Positions 33,694 to 42,094 of a stretch of DNA of 64,000 nt are shown here, piece by piece. A program made the translations under genes and the position numbers. The stretch comes from Pseudomonas sp. UFMG81 (GTDB lineage Bacteria > Pseudomonadota > Gammaproteobacteria > Pseudomonadales > Pseudomonadaceae), in the NCBI RefSeq assembly GCF_015354575.1, contig NZ_JACAFQ010000006.1, positions 116,629 to 180,628 of the forward strand. The letters run 5' to 3'. The notes beneath the pieces were generated by a model. The model had not been told where the DNA came from and ran no database searches. It was given only the letters and a program-made list of their open reading frames with translations. How positions within the stretch are numbered: the stretch's first letter is position 1; the number at the start of each line of letters is the position of its first letter.

Positions 33694-34725
33694 TTACAGA
33701 CCTTCTCGTTGGCGCAGTGCCCCCGCTAGCCTGGACCGGTAGCTGCCGGGGCTGTGCCCGGTCCATTTCTTGAACGCCCGGTGGAACGCGCTGGGTTCCT
33801 GGAAGCCGGTCTGTTCGGCGATCTCGGCGATGCTCAGGCAGCCCTCACGCAATAGTTCAAAGGCCATCGCCCGGCGCACTTCGTCCTTGATCTGCTGGTA
33901 CGAGCGCCCTTCGCGCTCCAGCTGGCGACGGAAGCTGCTGGCACTGAGGCCCTGGCGCTCGGCCATGGCGTCAAGCGTCGGCCATTGCCCGTAATGCCGC
34001 GCGCGCAGGTGGCGGTAGACCTCGGCCACCAGGCCGTTCTGGTTGCGAAAACGGATCACCAGCCCCTGCGGTGCGCTGCGCAGGAAGGTCTTCAGTGCCG
34101 CCAGGTCCTGCATCACTGGCAGGCGCAGCCAGGCACTGTCGAATTCCACCTCGGTGCGGCCGCTGCCCAGGCGCAGGTCCGGCCCCCACAGCAGGGCATC
34201 GTCCTCCTGGGCCGGGCGCGGCAATGCGATCTCGGTGCGGTCGATGGCGATGCGCCGACCGGCCAGCCAGCACAGCAGGCCGATCACCAGCACCAGGAAG
34301 GTTTCCTCGGCGTAGACCCGGGTCAGTGGGTCTTCGATGCTCGACTGCACGCTGACCACCGCCCGCGCACCACGCACGGTGACGCTGCCGCGCAGATCGC
34401 GCAGGAACAGGGCGAAACTGCCCAGGCATTGGCGCAGGGCCTTTTCCAGGTTGGGCTCCTGGATCAGGCCACGGCAGATCAGGGCGAAACTGCCCAGCGG
34501 CATGCCGTGGCTGTCGAGGTGGAAGAACTCGTCGTCGAGCTCGGCAATCAGCGCCAGCCACAGCTGGGCGAAAGCCTTGGCCGGCACCCGCGCCTGGGGC
34601 TGGGCCAGCAATGCCGGGTCGATGCCCACCGCGCGCAGGTGGGCGTCGCGCGCCTGCGGGCGTTCACGCAGGGCGTGGAGCATGGCGTTGAGGAAGTACA
34701 CCGCGACCGTATCGCTATCGCGCAT
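33694..34725 (-). CDS. AraC-family transcriptional regulator (AraC_binding/Arabinose_bd type)
   Basis: 343 residues. The N-terminal ligand region has the Arabinose_bd_2 pattern (FAQLWLALIAELDDEFFHLD, GSFALICRGLIQEPNLEKAL). The C-terminal double helix-turn-helix is at about 240-340 (RQGLSASSFRRQLEREG; SIAEIAEQTGFQEPSAFHRAFKKWTGHSPGSYR). It is divergent from bktB-hbd-tetR, with a MITE in the shared spacer; the same neighbourhood occurs in P. putida. It probably controls that operon in response to an acyl or hydroxyacyl compound (inference). Confidence 0.88.
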   Translation of the reverse strand: MRDSDTVAVYFLNAMLHALRERPQARDAHLRAVGIDPALLAQPQARVPAKAFAQLWLALIAELDDEFFHLDSHGMPLGSFALICRGLIQEPNLEKALRQCLGSFALFLRDLRGSVTVRGARAVVSVQSSIEDPLTRVYAEETFLVLVIGLLCWLAGRRIAIDRTEIALPRPAQEDDALLWGPDLRLGSGRTEVEFDSAWLRLPVMQDLAALKTFLRSAPQGLVIRFRNQNGLVAEVYRHLRARHYGQWPTLDAMAERQGLSASSFRRQLEREGRSYQQIKDEVRRAMAFELLREGCLSIAEIAEQTGFQEPSAFHRAFKKWTGHSPGSYRSRLAGALRQREGL

Positions 34726-34828
34726 GGCTAGGGTTCGCTGTCTATGCTGAGTGGCAAAAAATGCCAGGTTGACTGAACAGATCCGGCATAGGCCGCTTGT
34801 AAGCCTTTGCCTAGACTCGATCCACCCT

Positions 34829-34972
34829 AGGGTTTATACGAAAAGTGCCTGCGCGACGATCATGCTGCGTTGAAAACAGGCTCGGAATGCTCATTGACAA
34901 CCAGTCAACTCCGCTTCCTCGCCTGTTTTCGCCTTGCCTGGTCGCCGCTCGGCGACTTTTCGTACAAACCCT
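34829..34972. mobile_element. Second, unrelated MITE (144 bp) in the AraC/bktB spacer
   Basis: Terminal inverted repeats: left AGGGTTTATACGAAAAGT, right the complement of AGGGTTTGTACGAAAAGT (17 of 18 match). Internal matching GAAAACAGGC blocks and a central TTGAC-AACCA-GTCAA palindrome make nearly the whole element a long imperfect hairpin. It has no coding capacity. The ends resemble those of Pseudomonas insertion sequences (family not decided). It sits in the divergent promoter region of two regulons. Confidence 0.7.
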
Positions 34973-35034
34973 GAGGCGGGCCATTCTCGCAGAGCCTGCC
35001 CCCGCCCCGCCATGTCTTTGCAAACGGAGCCTTT

Positions 35035-36219
35035 ATGAGCAGCACAGAAATCTACGTCGTCAGCGCAGTGCGTTCGGCCATCGGCAGCTTTGGTGGTTCG
35101 CTCAAGGACTTGCCGCTGGCCGACCTGGCCACCCAGGTGAGCCGCGCCGCCATCGAGCGCGCGGGCGTGAGCGCCGAGCAGATCGGCCACGTGGTGATGG
35201 GCACCGTGATCCCCACCGAACCCCGCGACGCCTACCTGGGCCGGGTCGCCTCGATGAACGCCGGCGTACCGAAAGAAGTCCCCGCCTTCAACGTCAACCG
35301 CCTGTGTGGCTCGGGCCTGCAGGCCATCGTCTCGGCCACCCAGGGCCTGCTGCTGGGCGACAGCGACATCGCCCTGGCCGTCGGCGCCGAGGCCATGAGC
35401 CGCAGCCCGTACCTGCTGCCGCAAGCCCGTTGGGGCGCGCGCATGGGCGATCTGCAAGGTGTCGACTACATGGTCGGCGTGCTGCAGGACCCCTTCGAGC
35501 ACTTCCACATGGGCATCACCGCCGAGAACGTCGCCGCCGAGCGCGGCATCAGCCGCGAGATGCAGGATGAAGTGGCCCTGACCAGCCAGCGCCGCGCCGC
35601 CCGCGCCATCGCCGAAGGCCGTTTCGACAACCAGATCGTGCCGATCGAGATCAAGACCCGCAAAGGCGTCGTGCAGTTCGCGGTCGACGAGAACGTGCGC
35701 GGCGACGTCAGCGCCGAACAATTGGCGGCCATGAAGCCGGTGTTCAAGAAGGACGGCACCGTCACCGCCGGCAACGCCAGCAGCATCAACGACGGCGCCG
35801 CCGGCCTGGTGCTGGCTACCGGTGACGCAGTGCGCCGCCTGGGCCTCAAGCCGTTGGCGCGCCTGGTGGCCTACGCCCACGCAGGCGTGGAGCCGGCGCT
35901 GATGGGCCTGGGCCCGATCCCGGCCACGCAGAAAGTGCTGGAAAAAGCCGGCCTTGCAGTCAGCGACCTGGACGTGATCGAGTCCAACGAAGCCTTTGCC
36001 TCCCAGGCCTGCGCCGTGTCCCGCGCCCTGGGCTTCGACCCGGAGAAGGTCAACCCCAACGGCTCGGGCATTTCCCTTGGCCACCCGGTCGGCGCCACCG
36101 GCGCGATCATCGCCACCAAGGCCATCCATGAGCTGCAACGTGTGCAGGGCCGCTACGCCCTGGCCACCATGTGCATTGGCGGCGGCCAAGGCATCGCCAT
36201 CGTCTTCGAACGCGTGTAA
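35035..36219 (+). CDS. bktB: Beta-ketothiolase / acetyl-CoA C-acyltransferase
   Basis: 394 residues. Nucleophile Cys91 in NRLCGSGLQA, His350 in GHPVGATGA and Cys380 in CIGGGQGIA form the complete thiolase triad; NEAFASQACA is also present. It condenses or cleaves 3-ketoacyl-CoA. It is followed 12 bp later by a 3-hydroxyacyl-CoA dehydrogenase and then a TetR gene, the same order as the bktB neighbourhood of P. putida. The set should serve short-chain hydroxyacyl/ketoacyl-CoA turnover rather than bulk beta-oxidation. Confidence 0.88.
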   Translation: MSSTEIYVVSAVRSAIGSFGGSLKDLPLADLATQVSRAAIERAGVSAEQIGHVVMGTVIPTEPRDAYLGRVASMNAGVPKEVPAFNVNRLCGSGLQAIVSATQGLLLGDSDIALAVGAEAMSRSPYLLPQARWGARMGDLQGVDYMVGVLQDPFEHFHMGITAENVAAERGISREMQDEVALTSQRRAARAIAEGRFDNQIVPIEIKTRKGVVQFAVDENVRGDVSAEQLAAMKPVFKKDGTVTAGNASSINDGAAGLVLATGDAVRRLGLKPLARLVAYAHAGVEPALMGLGPIPATQKVLEKAGLAVSDLDVIESNEAFASQACAVSRALGFDPEKVNPNGSGISLGHPVGATGAIIATKAIHELQRVQGRYALATMCIGGGQGIAIVFERV

Positions 36220-36231
36220 GGACGTACCCGC

Positions 36232-37080
36232 ATGACTATCGAACAGATCGCCGTGATCGGCGCCGGCACCATGGGCAACGGCATCGCGCAGGCTTGCGCG
36301 GTGGCCGGCTACCAGGTGCTGCTGGTGGATGTCTCCGATGCCGCGCTGGAGCGCGGCGTGGCGACACTGACCAAGAACCTCGAGCGCCAGGTCAGCAAGG
36401 GCACCCTCGACACGGACAAGGCCGAGGGGGCGAAGGCGCGTATTCGCACCAGCACCGACTACGCCCAGCTGGCCAGCGCGCAGCTGGTGATCGAGGCCGC
36501 CACCGAGAACCTGCAGCTCAAGCAACGCATCCTGCAGCAGGTAGCCGGCAATGTCGCCGCCGACTGCCTGATCGCCACCAACACCTCGTCGCTGTCGGTC
36601 ACGCAGCTGGCCGCCAGCATCGAGCACCCGGAGCGCTTCATCGGCGTGCACTTCTTCAACCCGGTGCCGATGATGGCCCTGGTCGAGATCATCCGCGGCC
36701 TGCAAACCAGCGACGACACCTACGCCCAGGCGCTGCTGGTCACCGAAAAACTCGGCAAGACCCCGATCACCGCCGGCAACCGCCCAGGCTTCGTGGTCAA
36801 CCGCATCCTGGTGCCGATGATCAACGAAGCGATCTTCGTGCTCCAGGAAGGCCTGGCCAGCGCCGAGGACATCGACACCGGCATGCGCCTGGGCTGCAAC
36901 CAGCCGATCGGCCCGCTGGCCCTGGCCGACCTGGTGGGCCTGGACACCCTGCTGGCGATCATGGAGGCCTTCCACGAGGGCTTCAACGACAGCAAGTACC
37001 GCCCTGCCCCGCTGCTCAAGGAGATGGTTGCCGCCGGCTACCTGGGGCGCAAGAGCGGCCGCGGCTTCTTCACTTACTAA
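36232..37080 (+). CDS. hbd: 3-hydroxybutyryl-CoA dehydrogenase
   Basis: 282 residues, the classical length of short-chain 3-hydroxyacyl-CoA dehydrogenases. The NAD-binding IAVIGAGTMGNGIAQACAVAG is at residues 5-25. VIEAATENLQLK, NTSSLSVTQLAA, the catalytic His in GVHFFNPVPMMALVEII and a C-terminal NRPGFVVNRILVPMINEA complete the family pattern. The product of the upstream thiolase is its substrate in the condensing direction. It is followed by the TetR gene after 10 bp. Confidence 0.9.
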   Translation: MTIEQIAVIGAGTMGNGIAQACAVAGYQVLLVDVSDAALERGVATLTKNLERQVSKGTLDTDKAEGAKARIRTSTDYAQLASAQLVIEAATENLQLKQRILQQVAGNVAADCLIATNTSSLSVTQLAASIEHPERFIGVHFFNPVPMMALVEIIRGLQTSDDTYAQALLVTEKLGKTPITAGNRPGFVVNRILVPMINEAIFVLQEGLASAEDIDTGMRLGCNQPIGPLALADLVGLDTLLAIMEAFHEGFNDSKYRPAPLLKEMVAAGYLGRKSGRGFFTY

Positions 37081-37090
37081 GGAGCGCGCC

Positions 37091-37678
37091 ATGCCCCCGG
37101 TCAATGCCGCAATGCGCTGTGCCAACTTCGAAGAGCGGCGTGACAGGGCCATGGCGCTGTTCGCCGAAAAGGGCTTCGGCCAGGTCAGCATGCGCGAGTT
37201 GGCGGCGCACGTGGGCCTGACCGCAGGCTCGCTGTACCACCACTTTCCGAGCAAGCAGGATTTGCTCTACGACCTGATCGAAGAGCTCTACGAAGAACTC
37301 CAGGCCACCCTCGACCAAGGCCGCAGGGCGTTGGCCAAGGGCAAGCCGGTACTGGCCTGCCTGATCGCCGCGCATTGGCAGTTGCACGGCGAGCGGCCGT
37401 TGCAGTTCCGCCTGGCCGAGCGTGACCTGTGCTGCCTGAGCGACACCCAGCAGGCGCGCCTGGCGCTGCTGCGCGAACGCTATGAGGCTGGCCTGCTGCG
37501 CCTGGTGGCGCCGCAGGCACGGCTGGCGGGTGCGGCATTGGCGGCCACCGGGCATGTGCTGGCGACCCTGCTCAACCAGCTGCCCGGCTTGTTGCGCGCG
37601 CGCCAGCTAGACGAAGCCCAGGGGCTGGCATTGATGGAGAGCCTGGTGCAGGGTGGGATCGAGCGCACCTTGGGCTAG
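37091..37678 (+). CDS. TetR/AcrR-family regulator of the bktB-hbd operon
   Basis: 195 residues from ATG 37091 (AGGAG 7 bases upstream). The N-terminal helix-turn-helix is at about 15-60 (RRDRAMALFAEKGFGQVSMR, GLTAGSLYHHFPSKQDLLYD). The C-terminal ligand domain is helical with LCCLSDTQQARLALL and is not assignable to a ligand. As the third gene of the operon it is probably an autogenous regulator. Its TAG stop is part of the CTAG duplicated by the MITE that follows, so the insertion went exactly into the stop codon and kept it. Confidence 0.87.
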   Translation: MPPVNAAMRCANFEERRDRAMALFAEKGFGQVSMRELAAHVGLTAGSLYHHFPSKQDLLYDLIEELYEELQATLDQGRRALAKGKPVLACLIAAHWQLHGERPLQFRLAERDLCCLSDTQQARLALLRERYEAGLLRLVAPQARLAGAALAATGHVLATLLNQLPGLLRARQLDEAQGLALMESLVQGGIERTLG

Positions 37679-37840
37679 TGCCCTGTCTCGGAAATAAGCT
37701 GTTCACTTTTGGCGGCGTCTTGGGCGCCCGGCCGGCGTTGCCACTCCTCGCCATAGCCCTGCTATGACTCGTCGCGGCGCCTTGGCCGAACTCCCAAGCC
37801 ACTCGCCAAAAGAGAACGTATTTCCGAGACAGGACACTAG
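37675..37840 (+). mobile_element. MITE family A, copy 2 (158 bp) with CTAG target duplication
   Basis: Element 37679-37836 is flanked by CTAG on both sides (37675-37678 and 37837-37840). The terminal repeats are TGCCCTGTCTCGGAAATA and the complement of TGTCCTGTCTCGGAAATA (one mismatch in 18). It is the same length as copy 1 and differs at only a few positions. It is inserted at the tetR stop codon. Confidence 0.88.
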
Positions 37841-38053
37841 AAGTTGTCTCAAATCAGCGAGCAGCCATTTATGCCACCCGATAGGCTTTGACGGATACGT
37901 GGACCTGCAGCTTGATCGCACTTATCCAACAGTCATCTCCTTCCTGAAGCCGTTGTTTAAGGCCGCCACCCGCGGTGAGCCAACCACAGAAACCTGGCTA
38001 AGCTTCTGCCTGTGCGAAAGTGATTGAGTTGGCCTGAGGCAGGGGGAAGGCAG
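37841..38053 (+). other. Spacer before the KAP NTPase, with a possible gene-end fragment
   Basis: An open + frame with coding-like composition (GYVDLQLDRTYPTVISFLKP then LFKAATRGEPTTETWLSF) ends at 38027 and has no start of its own. Read upstream it enters the MITE. It may be the 3' end of a gene lost when the MITE arrived; I do not recognise it. GGGGGAAGG near 38044 is the ribosome site of the NTPase. Confidence 0.3.
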
Positions 38054-40930
38054 ATGCCGGTGAACACGTGGCAAAGTTTCGCGCTCGACCCCTCTATTTC
38101 GGTGCAGATAGAGGCGCCTCCTGAAGCGGATGTCGTGTTTCTCCCTATCAGCAGTGACGGCCATCAAAGTCCGCTTAGCCAGCTCGTCCTTGACAGGCTC
38201 AATCTGCAAATCAAGCCCCCCCGCGCCCATGAGCTGAGGTCGGGGTACCATTTTCAGATGGAAGCTCAATGCCTGCTTTGTTTTCTTGTAACGGCGTCGA
38301 GCCTCCGTCCAGAGGCGACACTAAATGCCAATTTGACCAACGCGCTGGCCGATAGCACCTTGGCAGGCGCGCGCTCGCTTTGGCTGCCACTGCTGTGGAC
38401 AGCTGACGCTGGACTCTCGCTTGCCATGTGCCTGAGTATCACTGTGGATTGCTTGAGGTCGAGTCACCTTGGCCTCTCTGGCGCGTTGAACGCGGTAATC
38501 AGCATCCCGCTTGACATCCCGCAATCTCAACAGGGCGCCCTCGCTGATGCAATAGGTGAGCTCAGCAAACCTGTGCAGGCACACGCCTCACTCTATGTTC
38601 CAGTTGATGAATCTGCAGCAACCTCAACCTCAGTTACCGAGCTTTTGGCCTATGCAATGGCGTTGGCACGCGTCCCCGTCAAGCCAAGGGAGCGACTCTC
38701 TACAACGTTGATCTTCTTTGCCCTCACCGAGAGCCAATCCGAGGAAGCGCCAGCTGCGCTCCGTGCGGACATGGATGCCGAACTTTTCAGCGCCGCCGTG
38801 CAGCTGTTGGCGGGTGATTCCTATGCCAGTCAAAGGTCCGCCTACTTCGGTTCGTCGCAGCGTGTTGCTGTTTCCAGTCAACCCCCAGCACAGCTCGAAG
38901 CCACTGCCAACGCAAAGGCTGTTCTGGATGAAGCGCACCGTCTGGCTAAAGGTATGACACAGGGCACCGTCCAGATCAGTCATCTTGTCCACGCGCTCCT
39001 GCACAGCAAAAAAGGTAATCTGCTGAAAATCCTGGAAGCCATGTCGATTGAGCCATTGAACGTGCTGAAAGAGTTCAATGATGCACGACGAGGCACAGTG
39101 GACACCCGGTTCACCAATGATGTTGCCGCTGATACCGATCGGCTGGGATATCAGACCTACGCTTCTGCGATCGCCGATTTTCTAACTAACGCCAAGACCC
39201 CAGCCCCCTTGAGTATCAGCATTCAGGCACCTTGGGGTGGGGGCAAATCTTCGCTCATGCAGTTGGTACGTGAAGCACTTGATCCACGGCTCAACAGAGA
39301 GCAACCCAACCCCTCTGTAGCAGGCGCGACAGCTGCTACGAGGTTGATCATTCGTAATGTCCTACAATTCCTTGAGCAGAAAGATAATTTCACGATCACA
39401 CCAGATTCGCAGGTGCGAGGCAAAGGACCGACACGCTTATGGACCATTTGGTTCAACGCGTGGAAATACGATACTACCGAGCAAGTTTGGGCGGGGCTGG
39501 TGGATGCGATCGTTTCGCAGGTGGCCGAGCGTTTACCGCTGATCGAACGCGAGAAATTTCTGTTTAGGCTGCAAATGGCGCGCATCGACGATGGCATCGT
39601 GCGAAAACGCCTTTATGACAGAGTTATCAATGCGTGGTGGGTCAAAGTACGTGGCTGGACAATGGCGGGCGTTGCAGCGATTCTTTCTCTTTATGGTAGC
39701 GAGGCAGTGGCGCCCGTTTTACCCAAGCCGCTCCAGGACGCGATAAGTCAGTTCGGCAATACTGCAGCCGGGGTCACGCAGATTCTTCTCGGTGTTTACC
39801 TGATTGCCAACTATTTCACCAGCCGATCAAAAACACTGAACGAGCCTGCAACATTCAGTCTTGCTGAATACATACAGATACCCGACTATGCCAAGTCCGT
39901 CGGTGATATACACCAGGTTCATGCTGATCTCAAGCGCGTGCTGAATATAGTCCCCAAGCTGAAAAGCGACACAGAGCATTCGCCGCTGGTGATCTTCATT
40001 GACGATTTGGACCGCTGCTCTCCGAATAAGGTGGCCAGTGTCGTCGAGGGCGTCAGTATGTTGCTGGCCAGTGAGACCTACCGCTGTATGTTCGTCATTG
40101 GCATGGACCCTCAAATGGTTGCTGCAGCGCTGGAAAAGGCCCACGAAGACGTGAGACTGAAACTACCCAGGTATGAACGTGCCGTTCCACTAGGCTGGCG
40201 CTTCATGGATAAATTCATCCAGTTGCCGTTCACCATCCCTCCCTGTGAGGTCCGGCAATTTGATGGTTACATTGGGCATCTCATGACCCCCTTGCCGTCC
40301 GAGCCTGCCGTTACAGTAAACCGTGACGCGTCCGCCACATCTACGCCAAGCGAGCAAGCCCCGCTCACCAGTAACCGCAATGAAAAACAACCCGTTGCTT
40401 CTGTAAAGACTGAACCCGCGAGTTCAAAGGCCAATATCGAATTCATTGAAAGCCGTGAGGTGGGCGCAATAGTGCGCTTGACTGCCGCTTACGCTGTAGG
40501 GAACCCGCGGGAAATGAAACGCATGGTCAACCTCGTCCGCTTCTATCTGTCATTGCGCACCGCACGACGCAAAAGCGACCCTGCCTGGCGCTCGCCAGGT
40601 CAGGAGCAATATGCGCGCTGGGTCGCATTGACGTTGCGATGGCCCGATATGCTTCGCTGGCTGCAATGGGGGGCGGATGAGGCGCATTGGCCCCCTGCGG
40701 AGCTTGGTACTGCGCTGGTTGTTCGCAGATTGCGCGCCCTGGAGAACAATGCCGCCAAGTTCAATACTGCAGCGACATGGCGGCAGGCCTTGAGCCTGGA
40801 CCTTGGTATCACGGTTGAGTCGGACAGCAGTTGGGGATTTGATCCCAAGCTATTCGAATTTTTCAAGGCCGAAGCACAGCTGGATAAAGGCAAACGCCTC
40901 TCAGATGCCGCATCCCGCGGCTTCTGGTAG
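38054..40930 (+). CDS. KAP-family P-loop NTPase with an N-terminal Clp_N-like repeat
   Basis: 958 residues from ATG 38054 (GGGGGAAGG upstream); a TTG at 38024 would add ten residues without support. Residues 1-280 form an unrecognised domain. Residues about 284-345 (AKAVLDEAHRLAKGMTQGTV, ISHLVHALLHSKKGN) look like a Clp N-terminal repeat. The KAP NTPase begins with TYASAIADFL; Walker A APWGGGKSS is at about 392-400 and Walker B LVIFIDDLDRCSP at about 646-658. Two membrane segments (about 534-550 and 570-590) lie between them, as in the KAP class. A low-complexity linker precedes the C-terminal helical region. KAP proteins include PifA, a phage-exclusion protein. It stands alone, with lower GC, next to a MITE. 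Confidence 0.82.
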   Translation: MPVNTWQSFALDPSISVQIEAPPEADVVFLPISSDGHQSPLSQLVLDRLNLQIKPPRAHELRSGYHFQMEAQCLLCFLVTASSLRPEATLNANLTNALADSTLAGARSLWLPLLWTADAGLSLAMCLSITVDCLRSSHLGLSGALNAVISIPLDIPQSQQGALADAIGELSKPVQAHASLYVPVDESAATSTSVTELLAYAMALARVPVKPRERLSTTLIFFALTESQSEEAPAALRADMDAELFSAAVQLLAGDSYASQRSAYFGSSQRVAVSSQPPAQLEATANAKAVLDEAHRLAKGMTQGTVQISHLVHALLHSKKGNLLKILEAMSIEPLNVLKEFNDARRGTVDTRFTNDVAADTDRLGYQTYASAIADFLTNAKTPAPLSISIQAPWGGGKSSLMQLVREALDPRLNREQPNPSVAGATAATRLIIRNVLQFLEQKDNFTITPDSQVRGKGPTRLWTIWFNAWKYDTTEQVWAGLVDAIVSQVAERLPLIEREKFLFRLQMARIDDGIVRKRLYDRVINAWWVKVRGWTMAGVAAILSLYGSEAVAPVLPKPLQDAISQFGNTAAGVTQILLGVYLIANYFTSRSKTLNEPATFSLAEYIQIPDYAKSVGDIHQVHADLKRVLNIVPKLKSDTEHSPLVIFIDDLDRCSPNKVASVVEGVSMLLASETYRCMFVIGMDPQMVAAALEKAHEDVRLKLPRYERAVPLGWRFMDKFIQLPFTIPPCEVRQFDGYIGHLMTPLPSEPAVTVNRDASATSTPSEQAPLTSNRNEKQPVASVKTEPASSKANIEFIESREVGAIVRLTAAYAVGNPREMKRMVNLVRFYLSLRTARRKSDPAWRSPGQEQYARWVALTLRWPDMLRWLQWGADEAHWPPAELGTALVVRRLRALENNAAKFNTAATWRQALSLDLGITVESDSSWGFDPKLFEFFKAEAQLDKGKRLSDAASRGFW

Positions 40931-40973
40931 GTTCGCCCCATCACCCCCACAAAAAGCAAGCCAGCTTAGCCGC

Positions 40974-41963
40974 CTAGCCCTCGGCCACCACCTCGGCTAC
41001 GCGATCCCGCGCCGCGAAGCGCTGCGCCAGCACCGCGCAGACCATCAGCTGGATCTGGTGGAACAGCATCAGCGGCAGGATCATCGCCCCGATACCGCTG
41101 CCCACGAACAGCACCTGGGCCATCGGCACACCGGTGGCCAGGCTCTTCTTCGAGCCGGCGAACAGGATGGTGATGCGGTCCTCCACGCTGAACCCCAGCA
41201 CCCGCCCGAGCAGCCGAGTGCCCAACAGCACCACCGCCAGCAAAATCCCACACACGGCGAACAACCCGGCCAGGTGCTGGGGCGACACGGTGTGCCACAG
41301 CCCGGTGACCACCGCCTCGCTGAACGCGGTATACACCACCAGCAAAATCGAGCCCTGGTCGACCAGCTTCAACCAACGGGCATTGCGCTTGACCCAGGCG
41401 CCGATCCAGCGACGCGCAACCTGCCCGGCCACGAACGGCACCAGCAGTTGCAGGGTGATCTTCAACACCGCGTCCAGCCCCGAACCGGTGTCACCGGAAG
41501 CGCCCAGCAGCATCATCACTAGCAACGGCGTAAGGAAGATCCCCAGCAGGCTCGACGCCGCCGCACTGCAGATGGCAGCCGGCACATTGCCACGGGCCAG
41601 CGAGGTGAAGGCGATGGCCGACTGCACGGTGGCCGGCAAGGCGCACAGGTACAGCACGCCCAGGTACAGCTCGTTGCCCACCAGCGGCACGAACAGCGGC
41701 TTGAACGCCATGCCCAGCAGCGGGAACAGCACGAAGGTGCAGGAAAACACCAGCAGGTGCAGGCGCCAGTGCCCGGCACCGGCGATGATCGCCTCGCGCG
41801 ACAGCTTGGCGCCATGCAAGAAGAACAACAGGCCGATGGCAAGGTTGGTCAGCCAGCCGAACAGCACGGCGCCCTCGCCGGAGCACGGCAGCACGGTGGC
41901 AATGAACACCACGGCCAGCAATGCCAGGGTGAAGTTGTCGAACAGCATGCGCAAATACTTCAT
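40974..41963 (-). CDS. SBF-like (bile acid:sodium symporter superfamily) transporter
   Basis: 329 residues from ATG 41963 (MKYLRMLFDNFTLALLAVVF); a longer frame to 42080 overlaps the divergent gene and is rejected. Ten hydrophobic segments. The YfeH/SBF-like features are GLLFFLHGAKLSREAIIAG, LPATVQSAIAFTSLARGN with AAASSLLGIFLTPLL, and GSKKSLATGVPMAQVLF with helix breaks at the substrate site. Members move organic anions with sodium; the substrate here is unknown. It is divergent from the beta-lactamase-like gene. Confidence 0.87.
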   Translation of the reverse strand: MKYLRMLFDNFTLALLAVVFIATVLPCSGEGAVLFGWLTNLAIGLLFFLHGAKLSREAIIAGAGHWRLHLLVFSCTFVLFPLLGMAFKPLFVPLVGNELYLGVLYLCALPATVQSAIAFTSLARGNVPAAICSAAASSLLGIFLTPLLVMMLLGASGDTGSGLDAVLKITLQLLVPFVAGQVARRWIGAWVKRNARWLKLVDQGSILLVVYTAFSEAVVTGLWHTVSPQHLAGLFAVCGILLAVVLLGTRLLGRVLGFSVEDRITILFAGSKKSLATGVPMAQVLFVGSGIGAMILPLMLFHQIQLMVCAVLAQRFAARDRVAEVVAEG

Positions 41964-42094
41964 TACGGAATTCGCCTTGTCATTGTGCAAGACCGAACGA
42001 TAAGGTCTCGAACCTTGCGATGCTAACGCTGGAAACCCTCCCGGTGTCGCGCAACGGACACCGCCTCCCGCCCCTGACAAGGAATGCCCCCACG

